In this document: positions 11,120 to 23,309 of the stretch, in pieces
How positions within the stretch are numbered: the first letter of the stretch is position 1
Layout: every line of letters starts with the position of its first letter
Assembly (NCBI GenBank): GCA_029891345.1
Contig: CM057009.1
Location: 207,380,209-207,444,208, forward strand
Length of the DNA stretch: 64,000 bases
Direction of reading: 5' to 3'
Source of the DNA: Dryococelus australis
Taxonomy: Eukaryota > Arthropoda > Insecta > Phasmatodea > Phasmatidae
Notes under the pieces: model-generated
Databases searched by the model: none
What the model was told of the DNA's origin: nothing
What the model saw: the letters and a program-made list of their open reading frames with translations, nothing else
Made by a program: the position numbers and the translations under genes

Positions 11120-14100
11120 CAGTCAGGACCTGATGTACAACAAAAGTTTAGTGTAAATGTTTAGAGGAACTTTTGGCGCTTAGGAGAATTTGTGAAAATG
11201 TTTTGTTTTTTTATATGTGGGCAGTGTTCGTTTATCTTTGTGTTTGTACTCCTGAATGTTTTTAGGTGTGAAGTTTTATTAAGGTTTGAGGTGGAAATAG
11301 CCAACTAGAGCTTACTTGGCCCACCCAGAAAGGTGACCAGCGTGTGCTTAGTTCGCCGCACACCCCTTCATTGCATTGAAGGAGGGAGGACTGACTCTCT
11401 GGAGAGTGGCATAGGAGCCGATGGAGCACCTTTCTCACATAATAAGAACGGGGTGGTGTTGTTCTGTCCGGAGCATGGCAGATGGGATGCGATGCCCACC
11501 TAGTGTCAGTTCCAGGTAAACATGGTAGAGTTTGACTGGCTCAGGAGTGTGTTTAGGCCGCTGGTACTAGGATTTTGCTGGTCGAACCTCTAGACATCCC
11601 CAGAGCAAGAGGCAGCCTCAGACTACAGGGCCTATCTACTGATGGAATGGTGGTTTGTGCATTTTTCTTTCCAGTATTTAGAATGGCTCAGAAGTTGTTT
11701 AAGTTTCTGGTACTTGGATGAGCTGAGCGAACCCATGGAGATTTACAAAGCGAGAGGCGTCCTGGACTACAGGACTTATCAACTGCTGAGATGTTAAATC
11801 GTTTTTCTTTGGCAGTATGAAAATCGTTAGTTTCTTTGTTTGACTGTTTTGGTTTAGTTGGCATTCCTGACAGGTATAGTGCCCTCGAAGTGTATGTATT
11901 TGCTTATGAGTGTTGCAGGGTTCTGGTGATTAAGATGACAAAGAAAGAGAGACACACTTGTGCGGCCCAAATTGTTTTATTTTTGCTGAGGAGCTCCGAG
12001 TATATTTAATTTGTCAAATTCCCACTTGAATAAAAGAGAAATTTTGGTTATGATACACAGGTGTGTTTAGAGGGAAAATGTGTGTTTATAAACGTTTTTG
12101 TTTCATATGATAATAAAAATATTTTCTGTTTATAAGTGAAGAAAGTTAGAAACCTTCAATGTTTGTAAATAGAAAGAAAATGCTAACTTTAACTGTAGGG
12201 TGATAGTGAAAAAGAAATAGTGTCTTGTTTTTTTGTAAGTCGTGTGTGCATGTGTGTGTTTTGTAAGACTTAGCAGCTGGTTCTTGCAAAGTAATAACTG
12301 ATCTGGTTGGCCAAGTAATTTATTGGGAGTTGTTAACTGAGACTAAACTAAGTTTCTCTTCGGGGTAAAATTTAATGAGTTATGTGAAAGTTGATCTACC
12401 CATTTGTCATTGAAAGATGATGATGGATGTGGGTAAGTAGTTTGTATCTCCTCTTCCCCTCCGCAAAGATTGATGTTCAGTGTCGCACATATTGGGAAAC
12501 TGCACAGAGTTATTTTTAATGTTCGGACTTGTGAACTTTATTTGGGAACTGTTTGGTGAAACGACGAGGAATGATCGTACATGTCTTCTGGACCCTTTAT
12601 AATAAAAAACCGGACTTCGCTATTTGGAGACAGTTTTCGTATTTGAAGTGCGCTACCCCAGGGGTATGGTGAAGTGAGGAACTGGAAATTTATTTGGTAG
12701 ACTCTGGAAAGGGGAGCCTAGGAAGATACTATGAGTGGGCGGTAGGATGAGTATCCCCCTTTTTTTGTTCCAGATCGCTGCTGCAGAAGAAGGGAGGCAT
12801 GTCTGGAAGGAGGACGTATGTATGGGAATCATTGTCTGGTAAGACCCTCCTTTGCAGCACACAAGCAGTTCCTGTCGGCTAGGCTGGGCCTAGTGTACGT
12901 CACTTCGCAGATGTATGGGCGATGGGGGTCTCGGTCAGATATGGGAGGGGAGGGTAGCAAGTGGAAGTTGTCAGACCAGAGGTCGCCGTGGTATCGAGCA
13001 GTTCGTCGAAGTTGTGGTAATTTCCCTCCCTCCTGGATTAGGTCCATTTTCCCCCACCGGCTGTCCTGTGTTGTGTAGGGGTGGGCAAGTTTAAATGTTT
13101 ATGTTTTGAGTGAGAATTTTTATGAGTGATTCAAAGGTCATGTAATGCTTCAGTTTAGAGTCTGGTATTCATTTGTTTGAGTTGTGAAATTTTTGAAAAT
13201 GGCATCCAGCAGGGGTGATTTTGTAGTTACCTGGTGTGAAGGTCACTTTGTTTTCCCTGTGTTTAAGGCTTAAATTTTTCATTTGCAGTGGAGTAGTCAT
13301 GGTTGCTGTTGGTGGCTGAGCATCTTCTGGAGGAGTTTGCCGAGACAGAATCTGCCGCCCTGGAGTCATTGGGAAAATGTGTCTGTAACCACCTGAGATG
13401 TGGAGCAACTAATCTCATCAGCTACTATTTGTGAGTTATCCCACAGAACAGCACGTCTCTGGAGCAGCTTCCTCGGGAAGTCATACTGAACCACACAGTA
13501 CACTTTTGAATTGTTAGAAAGGAACAATTGGCTCAATTATTGTTAAATGAGGAGGCAGAATAAATGTAAAACATTAAATGCACTGCAACTAGCCGAAAAT
13601 GTTTGATTGTTAAATTGTGGATAGGGATTAGTTTGAGTGTCGTAGCTCATGGAGTCTGGCTTAAAATTGGTGTGATGACATTCTTAAAAGTTGAATGGGA
13701 CTAAGGCTTCTGTCCCATAGCACCCTGATGAAATTTTCGTCACTCAGTTGGTAACACACACTTTTATTGTAAACACGAACAAAGCAGTGCGTTTCAGGGT
13801 CGATTGTGAGGACACAAGCTGAGTTGGAAGGGGAAAATTGTCAGGTTTGATTTTTGAACTTATAGTTTTGTCGTTATAGTGTGTTCGGTTTTCTTTGCTG
13901 CGAACAGCGAAGTTGCGGGTACCGGAAATTTACAGTGGGCAGGGCATTGACGTGTGTGTTTAGCTGACAATTTGCAGATGGTACTGGCTGTCCGGGAGTT
14001 TAGTGTCGTACTTTCACGAATCGTGCAGTTTTAGCTGCCCCGATGCGACCCAGCCTATTGCGAAATGTGTGTTAGGGCTAATGACCAGACCCCGAGTTCC

Positions 14101-14248
14101 CCAGCCAAGATCTTGCAAACCAGCAGTTTGTCATGGGGCATGGGAGCAGGCATTCTTGAGTGTTTATGGAGTCATTAACCAGGCACCAGCCAGGGTGGAT
14201 GTTTGGGTGTTGGTTATTAAATTTCGAGTACGGTTTAAGCCTAGGCCA
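11120..14248. other. No gene recognised; partial internal duplication at 11540-11790
   Basis: Composition is mixed, with moderately GC-rich stretches near 11300-11800 and 12800-13070. A segment at about 11540-11640 (GCTGGTACTAGGA, GAGGC-GCCTCAGACTACAGGGC) recurs in diverged form at 11700-11795. Open frames on both strands are under 90 codons and lack motifs. The stretch may belong to the larger repeat that includes copy B, but I could not find its boundaries. Confidence 0.4.
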
Positions 14249-14757
14249 TGTTTCAGCCTAGCCTAGGGCACAGGTAACCAATTTCGGAATCGTTGTGTAC
14301 ACCGCGAAAACACGGTGATTGGTGCATGAGCGCGGACACTGCTGGATAACATTGAAGTTTGAAATGTGTGGCCAGACCAGCCAGTGGATGTGCTGCCCCC
14401 TCCTCGAAGGTCGAGAGGAGCATGCGAGGTCAGCGCGGGACTAGAAAACTGTCATGTAGTACCTGGTAAATTTAAGATTAATGTATGACCCCTAAGGTAG
14501 TCAACCTGCACAATTTTAAGGTCTTAAGTTAATTTTTATGGGGTCCCAAATGGCAATAACACTCTGGCTAAGTGATACCCATGATAAGTGTAATCAAGTT
14601 AAAATAAACTCAACTGTTTAATTATTGTTATGCACAAAAAAATCATAAATCACGAGGATTAATATTCTAGTAATTCTAAATGAGATAAACCTACTCAGTG
14701 TGTAATTTAATGCCTTAAACAATTGAATAGGAGTTTACATTAAATATAAGTAGTTAC
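14249..14757 (+). repeat. Dispersed repeat, copy B, first half
   Basis: Counterpart of 7552-8010, starting at TTTCAGCCTAGCCTAGGGCA and following the same order of blocks, with scattered substitutions and small indels. The homology stops near 14757 and the second half is displaced to 16220. Confidence 0.7.
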
Positions 14758-15199
14758 AGTAGTAGTATAAAATAAAGAAGGCAGAAGACGACGAGAATAC
14801 TGAATACCTATTTTCCAAAGACACGAATGAACTTGACAGACTCAAGATAACAGTAGAGGAGAATCACTCGAAATCATACACAGCAAACTCACAAGGCGGA
14901 ATGGAACGATACAGGTGTGTTTCTAGCTTATATCAGAGTTTTGGAACTATTTTCCTTGTATCCCTCTGCAGACAATCTGTACAGACTGACTGTACCCAAG
15001 ACTTGTTCCAATCAAGACTCGCATCACCTGCTCCACCACACCACCTGCTCCACCTCCATCTCCTGTTGCTGGGTCGTATGTATGTATGTATGCATTTCGC
15101 CTCAGAAACATTTATGAGGACGTTCTTCCTGTTCACACTACCAGTTTTTAATGTGTTATAAGTCTCGCCTGCAAACTAGAATATTTCTGACTGCATGCA

Positions 15200-15770
15200 T
15201 GTGTGTGTTTTAATTTTCAAGGTCATCTAAGTTCATGGATTAAGGTCAAGGTTATCTGCACCCAATATGGTGGTAGTAGTTAGTAACATAATATGCATCA
15301 TTCAAGGTCATAGGGCGAGGGTCATGGTCGCATGCATCCACTATGGTGGTAGTAGTCTAACATATTATATACTTATGATGTTCTTGTATTTTTTCTCGAA
15401 TTGTTTTCAGTTTCATTCAAGGTCATAGGTCAAGGTCATCTTCATCGAATATGGTGGTAGTAGTGTGTAGCACAATATGCTTGCTGACTTTTACGCGTGT
15501 TTTCTCGAGTTTTGGTTTTTAAGGTAATTCAAGGTCACAGGTTCAAGGTTAAGGCTACCTGCGCCCAATATGGTGGTAGTAGTCTATAACATCATATGAT
15601 TGATGACTTATGCATTTTTCCTCAGGTTTTGGTTTTCAAGACTATTCAAGGCCACAGGGTCAAGGTCAACTACACCCAATTTGGTGGCAGTAGTGTAACA
15701 TCACATGCTTGCTGACTTATTAATTTTTCCTCAAGTTTGTTTTCAAGGTCCTTCAAAGTTGCCTACATCC
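15200..15770. repeat. Satellite of about 110-bp units rich in TCAAGGTCA
   Basis: About five or six diverged units share TTTTTCTCGAGTTTTGGTTTT, a TTCAAGGTCA-AGG-TCAAGGTCA core, ATATGGTGGTAGTAG and ACAT-ATATGCTTGCTGACTT. Exact TCAAGGTCA occurs at 15217, 15302, 15417, 15430, 15529 and 15660. One-base variants occur at 15246, 15543, 15646 and 15743. No frame stays open across units. The same unit occurs at 6952-7090. Confidence 0.75.
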
Positions 15771-16219
15771 AATTGGTGAGCAAGATGGCTGACAGAACCA
15801 ACATAGCTGATGATTAGGTCTAACTCCGATTCTGGATCCCTTGTATCGACCTGGCATACCTTATGCCTATAAAACCAATATGGCCACCACTGCTCTGTCA
15901 GTCCTAAGGAAGCCCCTCAAATTACTTAAATTGTCCAAAAATTGCCTTTCAGAGGCTTCTATTTGCACATGGTGGGATTTACCTTTTTAGAGAGACAAAC
16001 TGGTAATTTTTAAGGAAAAAAGGAAATTGTTAAGGAAAAAAAAAAAAAGAAAAATTACTTCTGGTGGACCGTAATTTTTAAATAAATTTTAAATATTTTT
16101 AGTAACACATTAATTTTTTTTTTTTTTGATGGAATTTTTTTGGATTTTTGGGGTCAAGGGTCAATGGCTTCCGAATCCGGAATCCGTTGTACCAGACTTC
16201 TCTATTTTCTACTACTCAT

Positions 16220-16425
16220 TTGTGGTATTATACACTCCCCCCTCCTAAGTATAAGTTAATGGTTGAAAGTGAAGACTGGTTAATTTGGTCTAAGCAAATC
16301 CCACGAAAACCTCGCAGCAAAATGAATAATTTATGAATTTGCCATGCGAGTGCTAAAATGAAGTACATCCCCACCCCATATGTGTTACAATGTGGGTTGT
16401 AGACGTGGTAATGAATAGGGGTAAA
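16220..16425 (+). repeat. Dispersed repeat, copy B, second half
   Basis: Counterpart of about 8020-8215. Both copies read CCTCCTAAGTATAA, then AACTGGTTAA-TT, CTAAGCAA-TCCCA-GAAAACCTCG and GAATTTGCCA-GCGAGTGCTAA. In copy A this follows directly on the first half. Confidence 0.7.
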
Positions 16426-17877
16426 GCAACTTGTATAGTGAGAATATCTACATTTAAATGGTATGATTGCTCCATTAGGCCAGGATAGTTTACACATGAC
16501 GTCTAGTGCTTTTTTTTCTATATGAACGTGATAGAAAATGTTTTACTTTATTCATGAGACTGATCCTGTATATTGCACAAAGTTCGTTTACACATGCGCT
16601 CACATAGGTAAAACATATACGAAAATTACACTGAGGCGTAATATGCGTTGCACAACAGAGTATGCATTGAGAAACCTACCCTGGTAATCCTTGCCTCTTC
16701 ATGATGTGGCTGCAGCAATTACATTTTTCGTTGAATTTGCACAAGTAATTATTTTTTCTACCATGGTACAGTTCGTAAAAAACACAGTTCACTAGTACTT
16801 GGATCACAAGATCGTAGCTCTTTTTAAATTTTGTAATTTCTTACTTACACAGAAGCACTACTGCCCAGTTGTAAATTGTACACACAACAGTTTTCGCAAT
16901 GACACAATAATGTGTACTGCATGTAGCAGCCTTTTAAAGTGTTCTAACAACAGAACCAATGTACGCACTCATCACAAAACAGAATTAGTAAAACCCTTTG
17001 AGCATTTATAAAACTTACTCGCCTATAGCGAATGTTCACACCACTTTACTTCACAATCGCTTCCGTAACAAAAAGCTAAAATGCAGTAATGTAAAAATAC
17101 ATATCTTAGATATTTTCGGCACATCTACTCTATATTCCAAACTCGGAGGAAGGAAAAAGCCAACGATCGTGCTTGTAGATGTTCAAGAATTATGTTCAGA
17201 ACAATTGGCTGTTCGAACGCGGCCAACTCTGTTACACCTGATAAAACGGAGCGGATGGATGAGCTGCATACGATTTTTGCAGTTCTGTATTGTTCTTCAG
17301 TCAGTGTTAGCTTCACCATTTGCCTTGCTGGAGTTCGCAGCTTTTATTTTGTACATCGCACCCTGACCCATTATCTGTTCAGGAAGAATGCAATGGTCTT
17401 TACACCTTGCCGATGTTGTACATGCGGGATATCTTGCGCGAATAATCAACTGATTTGTTTATGCCACATACTGCGTTGTGCCAGGTTCGTCATACCCGGT
17501 AAATGTTCCAATCCTCTCGGCTGCTTCGCATCTTATACCTGCATGTCAGTTGGTACATTTTTATTAAATTTGCTGCCTGGCAAAGAAAATTCATGAATGA
17601 GTTGCAGAGATCCACTGAGCAAGTGTTGCTTTAACAAATATATACCTACCCATCCCAACGTATGGTTCTGATGGTTGGCACGATCTTTCCACAATACTTG
17701 AAAGTAGATGTAATTGCAGCAAAACACTATGTATGTTATGGGCGAGCTGTCACTATGCTAAGCTATTATACTCGACTCCATGCATAAGCACCTAAGTGTA
17801 CGTGGTGTTCTCCGAATGATTCAATATTTCTGTAAACTGATACTCCTAATCCATCTGTCACCTTTACACTCAAAATA
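16426..17877. other. No confident gene; moderately open region
   Basis: Around 17000-17730 composition is less AT-rich, and open frames of up to 134 codons occur on both strands. On the minus strand one frame holds two open blocks (17727-17533 and 17319-17125) separated by several stops. I recognise no domain, so an exon, a decayed ORF or chance are all possible. Confidence 0.3.
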
Positions 17878-17892
17878 TTTTGTGTGTGTGTG

Positions 17893-17968
<76 letters not shown>

Positions 17969-17984
17969 CACACATATATATATA
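17878..17984. repeat. Compound (TG)n(TA)n(CA)n(TA)n microsatellite
   Basis: TG repeats lead into about 65 bp of pure TA, then ACACACAC and a short second TA run. Tyr/Ile-alternating translations through here on both strands are artefacts of the dinucleotide. Confidence 0.95.
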
Positions 17985-20720
17985 AATTTTTCGATATTCT
18001 GAATTTGTTTCGAAATCCTGAAAAAATTTTCAAAATGAATTCTTGTATTAGACGACTTAATATTAAAAAGTATTTGAATTTATGATCTTAACATTACCTT
18101 GAAATCACAGAAATAGCAACCAATGGCCAAGGTCACGCACAGGGCCATGGCGAATGGGAGGTGTTTTGGGGATTAAACTTCTGTGAATTTTCAAGATAAA
18201 ACTAAACTAAACAGAGTTTAAAAAGTTATAAACAAAATTGTGTCAACCTCAGTTTTATTTACCCTCTTAAAAGTGATGGTATTTGGTTGTACCATAAATA
18301 TTTTTATAACTGGGCTGTACCCGAAAATTATGTTCACTGTAATAATGAAGGCAAAGTTGATATACCTTTGTCTGTACCAGACTAACACCTCCTATTTTCA
18401 AATAATTTACATGCGCCTGGTCAAACAAATTCAACATCGCCAATACCCATGGTCCTGACCAAGCTCATTTCTCCTCCCAGGTGTTATATACACAATGGAC
18501 TGCTACTGTTAATTTAAAAATTAACGAAGATATTTATTCCCTCTTATGATGGTAGTCGATTTCAATCGTGAAGAAGGGAGAAGTAACAGGTATTCACCAA
18601 ACATTTGTGGGGATTGTGTATGCATAGAAGGGAATCAGCAGAAGATTAATAAATTATAAATTATTGACGAACACTAAGAGGGGACGAAGAGAAATGAGTA
18701 AGGTGGATGGGCAGTGTGTGTGAACATGTAGCCTTTGGCACTCGTAAATGAGGTCTGTAAAATTCTCCTTCTTTTCACAATGTAAATATCGACACTGCAT
18801 TATACAGTACTTTCAAAGTTTAGATTATTTCTAAAAATCTTTTCGCGAGAGTGGGTTTTCAAAATGGCATCCTATATATTTTATTTTAATGTTTTACTAT
18901 TTTTCATTGTTGGACAGAGATACAGAGACAGACAGAAATACAGATAGAGAGTGTCAATGGCTGTTGTTGGAGGACAACATGATAAAATGCAGGAACTGTG
19001 GAGAAGAATGGGTTTGGGAAGGGTATAGGCATATTTCTAGTAGATGAAAGAGAGAATAAAATTGCCACTATTTAAGTGGGATGAAGGAGCAGGTGGTCTC
19101 TTACAATGTACTGTCGTGTTTGAGAAATATACGGTTGAATTTTCTTTAGACTGTATATTTAATAGTAATCTGTTTCACCAGACAATGAGGCCGCGAGGTT
19201 CAGAGATATCGCTGTAAACGGCTTTCGCTATGTTGAGTTTAGCTGACATTTGACAGAAGTTCCCAGGTCGTCATTGGCCTTATTTCGGCAAATGGGCAGT
19301 TTTCACCTGGAAATCGGCAGCTGTTTGCTGCGAAAATGAAGGCTTGGGCACAGGCCACGTTCAGGGTTTCCAACCTGAGGTTTGCTGGCTTCAAGATTCG
19401 TGTGTGCGGTAGCAGTATTAAGCTGGTTTTGAGGTCTGTAAGTCGTTCTGTGGTCGACCAGAGAGGTGGTCGTAATTGCGATTACCATAAGGTTTGTCTA
19501 TGTAGGGTCTTTACCCTACCTAGGGGTAGCAACGGCTGTAGATAACCGAAGCCGTATGAGCGGATTTTTTTGAACTGTTGTCCGACGAGCGTGAGCAGGA
19601 CAGTTCTCAGATCGATATTTTTGCAGGCCCTATTTTGTTGGTTGCTACTCCATTGGGAATATATGCAACCAGGAGCAAGAGTGTGCCTTCAAATATAGAA
19701 AATATTAATTATTGGTTATGCTGTCTTTTGGAGTGCACAGACTTTGCATCATCACGAGGGTCGTCCACTTCTACTCTGCTCCCCACAGAGTGAATAGGTA
19801 CCATTCTGGTATTATTCCTGCTTCAGGTCCACTTCAGGACTCTGTGTAATTTGGGTTCAGCATGCGAGTTGACAGTAGGATACTTGCACAGCAGAAACAA
19901 TATTTTTAAGGTGGGTTCACCTTTCGATAGAATGGTAACATACTTGTGATTGCTGGTTTGAATTCGTTAAGTACTGTCATAGTTGTATTCAAAATTCTGG
20001 TTTCGGCTATAGTATTTTTTAAAAATTCATTTTGAAGAAACTTGCTAGCTGTGGAGCCCTGTAACGTAATTCCTGTTTGCTGGTTTTATAAAGTTTTGAG
20101 TAAATGTTTGAATTAGTTAGTGATAGGATCCGAGTTGCCTAAAAAATTGATGTCCAGTCAAAAGGGACCCCATCGACTGGTGTTCTTGCATAGATGTTAG
20201 GTAACCCACCTTACTTATTGCTCGTCATTTAAATTTATTATTCTGTCTGGTAATATTTATGAAGATCTATTGAATTTTTAAAAAGTTTTATATGTGCGTT
20301 GGACTTTGAGAGGCCTTTGGTGCTCTGGCATACGGTTGAGTTTTAATCTGTTGTATTTTTTTACATTTTAATTGAATCATTTACGCTTGTAGCAATTTTT
20401 TTTATTGAAGCTATTAAAGATAGTTTTTTGAAAGTATAAGCTTCCCTGAAAATATTTTTAATTGTTTGTGTCAGATTCAATTATTGAAAAGATTTTTCTA
20501 TATTATTTTATATATAAATATTTTAAATCATTTTATTCTGCTTCCATCTTTGTTCTGCCCATAACGGGTGCCTAGGAAGCTATTTTGAAGTGTATTTTTT
20601 AAATCAATCAATTTCCAAGAAAAATTGTATCAATACCTACTTATGTATCAGTCTTGAATCTGTTAAGAAATCTGTTGAATTGAATTTGTGTAATAAATCT
20701 TGTGGTTATGCCACAAGCTA
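17985..20720. other. No gene recognised
   Basis: AT-rich DNA with a somewhat GC-richer patch at 19200-19560. No motif, RNA gene, or repeat partner elsewhere in the window was identified. Confidence 0.45.
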
Positions 20721-21037
20721 AATGCAGAAAATATATACAAAATACGATCAACAGACAACACACCGAAGCCGACAGTCTAGTTATCTACTTACAAAAATAA
20801 GACAACACTGGCAAACAAACACAACGAATAAACTCCCACAAACACAGTAGTTTTTCCAAAACAGACAGAATGTGACGTTTTGGGAACTGCAATTGGTTCC
20901 CAACTTCAGGCAGCGACACACAGGGTCCGAGAACACAAATACTACTGACGTAGATAATTTTTTTTTTTTTTAATTTACTGGCGAGCCCTGAAATTCCGCT
21001 ATTCCAGCAAGGCCCGCCGTTTCTCATAATTGGGGTG

Positions 21038-21800
21038 CTACTCCCTCAGCACGTGGGGAGGTTCAGGCCTGAGATCCCTTGTCCTCCTTTGGTATTTCAT
21101 TGTAAAATCCAGGTTTGGGGGGGGCAGATCCTCCCACCCCGGCTGGCTGTCCTCAAATTGTAGTTTTTCTGCATAAGCCACAAAATTATCCCAGTGCTCT
21201 AGGGTAGCGCCTGGAGCCTGTGTCCATAGCTGAATATTACCCCTTTTTCCCTGCCTGAGGGGGTAAAAGAGGGGTGGTGAAGTTAAAAATGTGGAATTTT
21301 GAAGAGTCCAGGATTTGAAGTGAAGTGGTGTCACAAGTCCCTGGCAGGGGGCTTGCGCATATTTTTGTTTCTCAGACGTCTTATTTTTTCAGAAAGACCT
21401 GGAACATACAGGATAACTTGGGGTTCCGCTTGATTTTTCGGTCTCTTTGGGATTAAATGACCTGACAGTTTTTATATGCAACTTTATGATGTTGGTGGGA
21501 TAGCCATTGGCCTGTAGTTCTTTTATATTTGTGTCCATCCACACTAGATTTTTTGTTGGAGCAGATAATCTCAGCTCGGTTAGCTAGAGTATGAATTGTG
21601 GCAGTATTAGTGCTTTTTGTGTGGTTGGAGGCAAAATGAAGGTATTGGCCAGTATCTGTTGCTATGATGGATTCCTGTATACTTTTGACTATTCCCTCAA
21701 TGAATTCTCCAGTGTTGTATACATATATTGATTTTCTCGTCGATAGGTCACTTGTCTTTTTTAGTGTTTTTTCATGTCCAGTCTTGTTTTTCTATGACAG
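21038..21800 (-). pseudogene. Penelope-like retroelement, C-terminal part of the reverse transcriptase (fragment)
   Basis: On the minus strand, translation from about 21720 down gives TDTGQYLHFASNH, then HTLANRAEIICS, then, in another frame, LQANGYPTNIIKLHIKT. This order (TD-G-YLHF-SNH, a THTL-RA-ICS block, then an NGYP-I motif) is characteristic of the stretch after the catalytic motif in Penelope-like RTs. At least one frameshift separates the blocks. Further down, to 21038, is a 98-codon open block whose link to the element is unclear. The catalytic YxDD region and a GIY-YIG endonuclease were not found, so only a fragment remains. A non-LTR LINE is a less likely alternative. Confidence 0.55.
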
Positions 21801-21869
21801 ACATCTGTGTTGCAATGGCGAATGTCCAAAAATCTCCATCTAGTCAAACATGAAATTCTTTAAGTTAAA

Positions 21870-23300
21870 ATAAATTCAGATTAAACATTTCTTGTAACAA
21901 CAGAAAGTTGTAAGGTTTAACAAAGACTTTCACCACAAAAAAATTGTTTATCACATAGGTAATAAACATATATAATTTTAGATTTGAAAATTGGTTAATA
22001 AAACACTTATGTCTATTCAATGACTTCATTATGTCTGTTAGGTTTTTAACAATTGATTTAATTTACACCTAATGTCTAGAACAAAGTTTTTTCAGATCTG
22101 GTAAGAAATTATATGCTTAATACTTTATTTAAATTTATGTTAGCTATTGAGGTTGCAGTTTACAACTCCCTCCCATTTCATTTTACTCCGTGGCCAATGC
22201 ATAAGAGTAAGGAACACTTTCTAACATGTATGGGTCTATAATTTCATTTCAGATACCAGTGAAGTCCTTTCGTTCAAGTGAGTGCAGCCCCTGATAGTTT
22301 TTAGGAATACCATACTAAGCATGTAACAGTATTCTTCATCTTAGTATTGTGGTCATGCTCCCTTGGAAAAATTTTATTCAATACAGATCAAAATATTTCT
22401 ACACAAGTACAATTAAAATACTCTTTCTGTACCTGCAAGTTATTGTGGAATCAAATCAATAAAATAATCGTACTTAATTTCAATTTCGATTTTTATTTAA
22501 AAATATATACCGCAGCTTATAATTAGTTTTTAAACAACTACAATTTAACTCGATTCGAGAAAATTTGAGTGATAAATGACTTAAGAACATTAATGAAAAA
22601 AAGTAACCTTTAAATACTTCCACTACAATTAACACCATAATAACGCAAAACCAGCATTTACATTATTTCCCATTATCCAAATGTGCTATTATTGGTAAAA
22701 ACCGCATATCTTACATAAGGCTAGCATTATTTATTGTTGTAATGGCAATGAATATATGTAATACTCCGTCGCCCATACAAAAGATCTTCCTGTTTTTAGT
22801 ATTGAATCCTTTGTTGAATGGTGTCAAGTCTGAAACAGAAAGATAGATTTTGTTGTAATAATTTAAATAACATGAGTCATATTTGAAATTATAGATATGA
22901 CAAAAATATTTTGGCAAATTTACCACATGAATCAATAAAATAAATTCTATGTATTAATAAGGTACCTATATAGAAAAAAAAAACCCAAAGTAACCAAATT
23001 TGGTTGGCCCACCTGTGCAAATCTGTTTTTACACGAGTAGTCCACAAACTGTTTAAATAAACAATCAACCTCCATAGTTAACCCACAGATGCACATAGCC
23101 CCCATGATGCCTCTCGACTATTGTGTGCGATTGGCCACATCTAAGCCACTGTTCTGATAACTTAAATGTAGCAAAATACAATCTGCCCATAAGCGGTCGA
23201 ATTCTGCATAGCAAACTGTACCCCAAGAATGCCAGCACATTTAGTGGGTCATGAGTGGTACCAGTGGCCCACTGGCTTCCTGCTTCTGGTTTGTTATAAG
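21870..23300. other. No gene recognised
   Basis: AT-rich DNA; no motif, RNA gene or paired repeat seen. Confidence 0.5.
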
Positions 23301-23309
23301 TTAACCACG

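Noticed and set aside
17192-17596. 134-codon plus-strand open frame
   Set aside because: No domain, overlapping frames on both strands, Cys-rich composition from TGY runs. Kept only as an open region.
17766-18085. Tyr/Ile-alternating open frames
   Set aside because: Direct translation of the (TA)n microsatellite.
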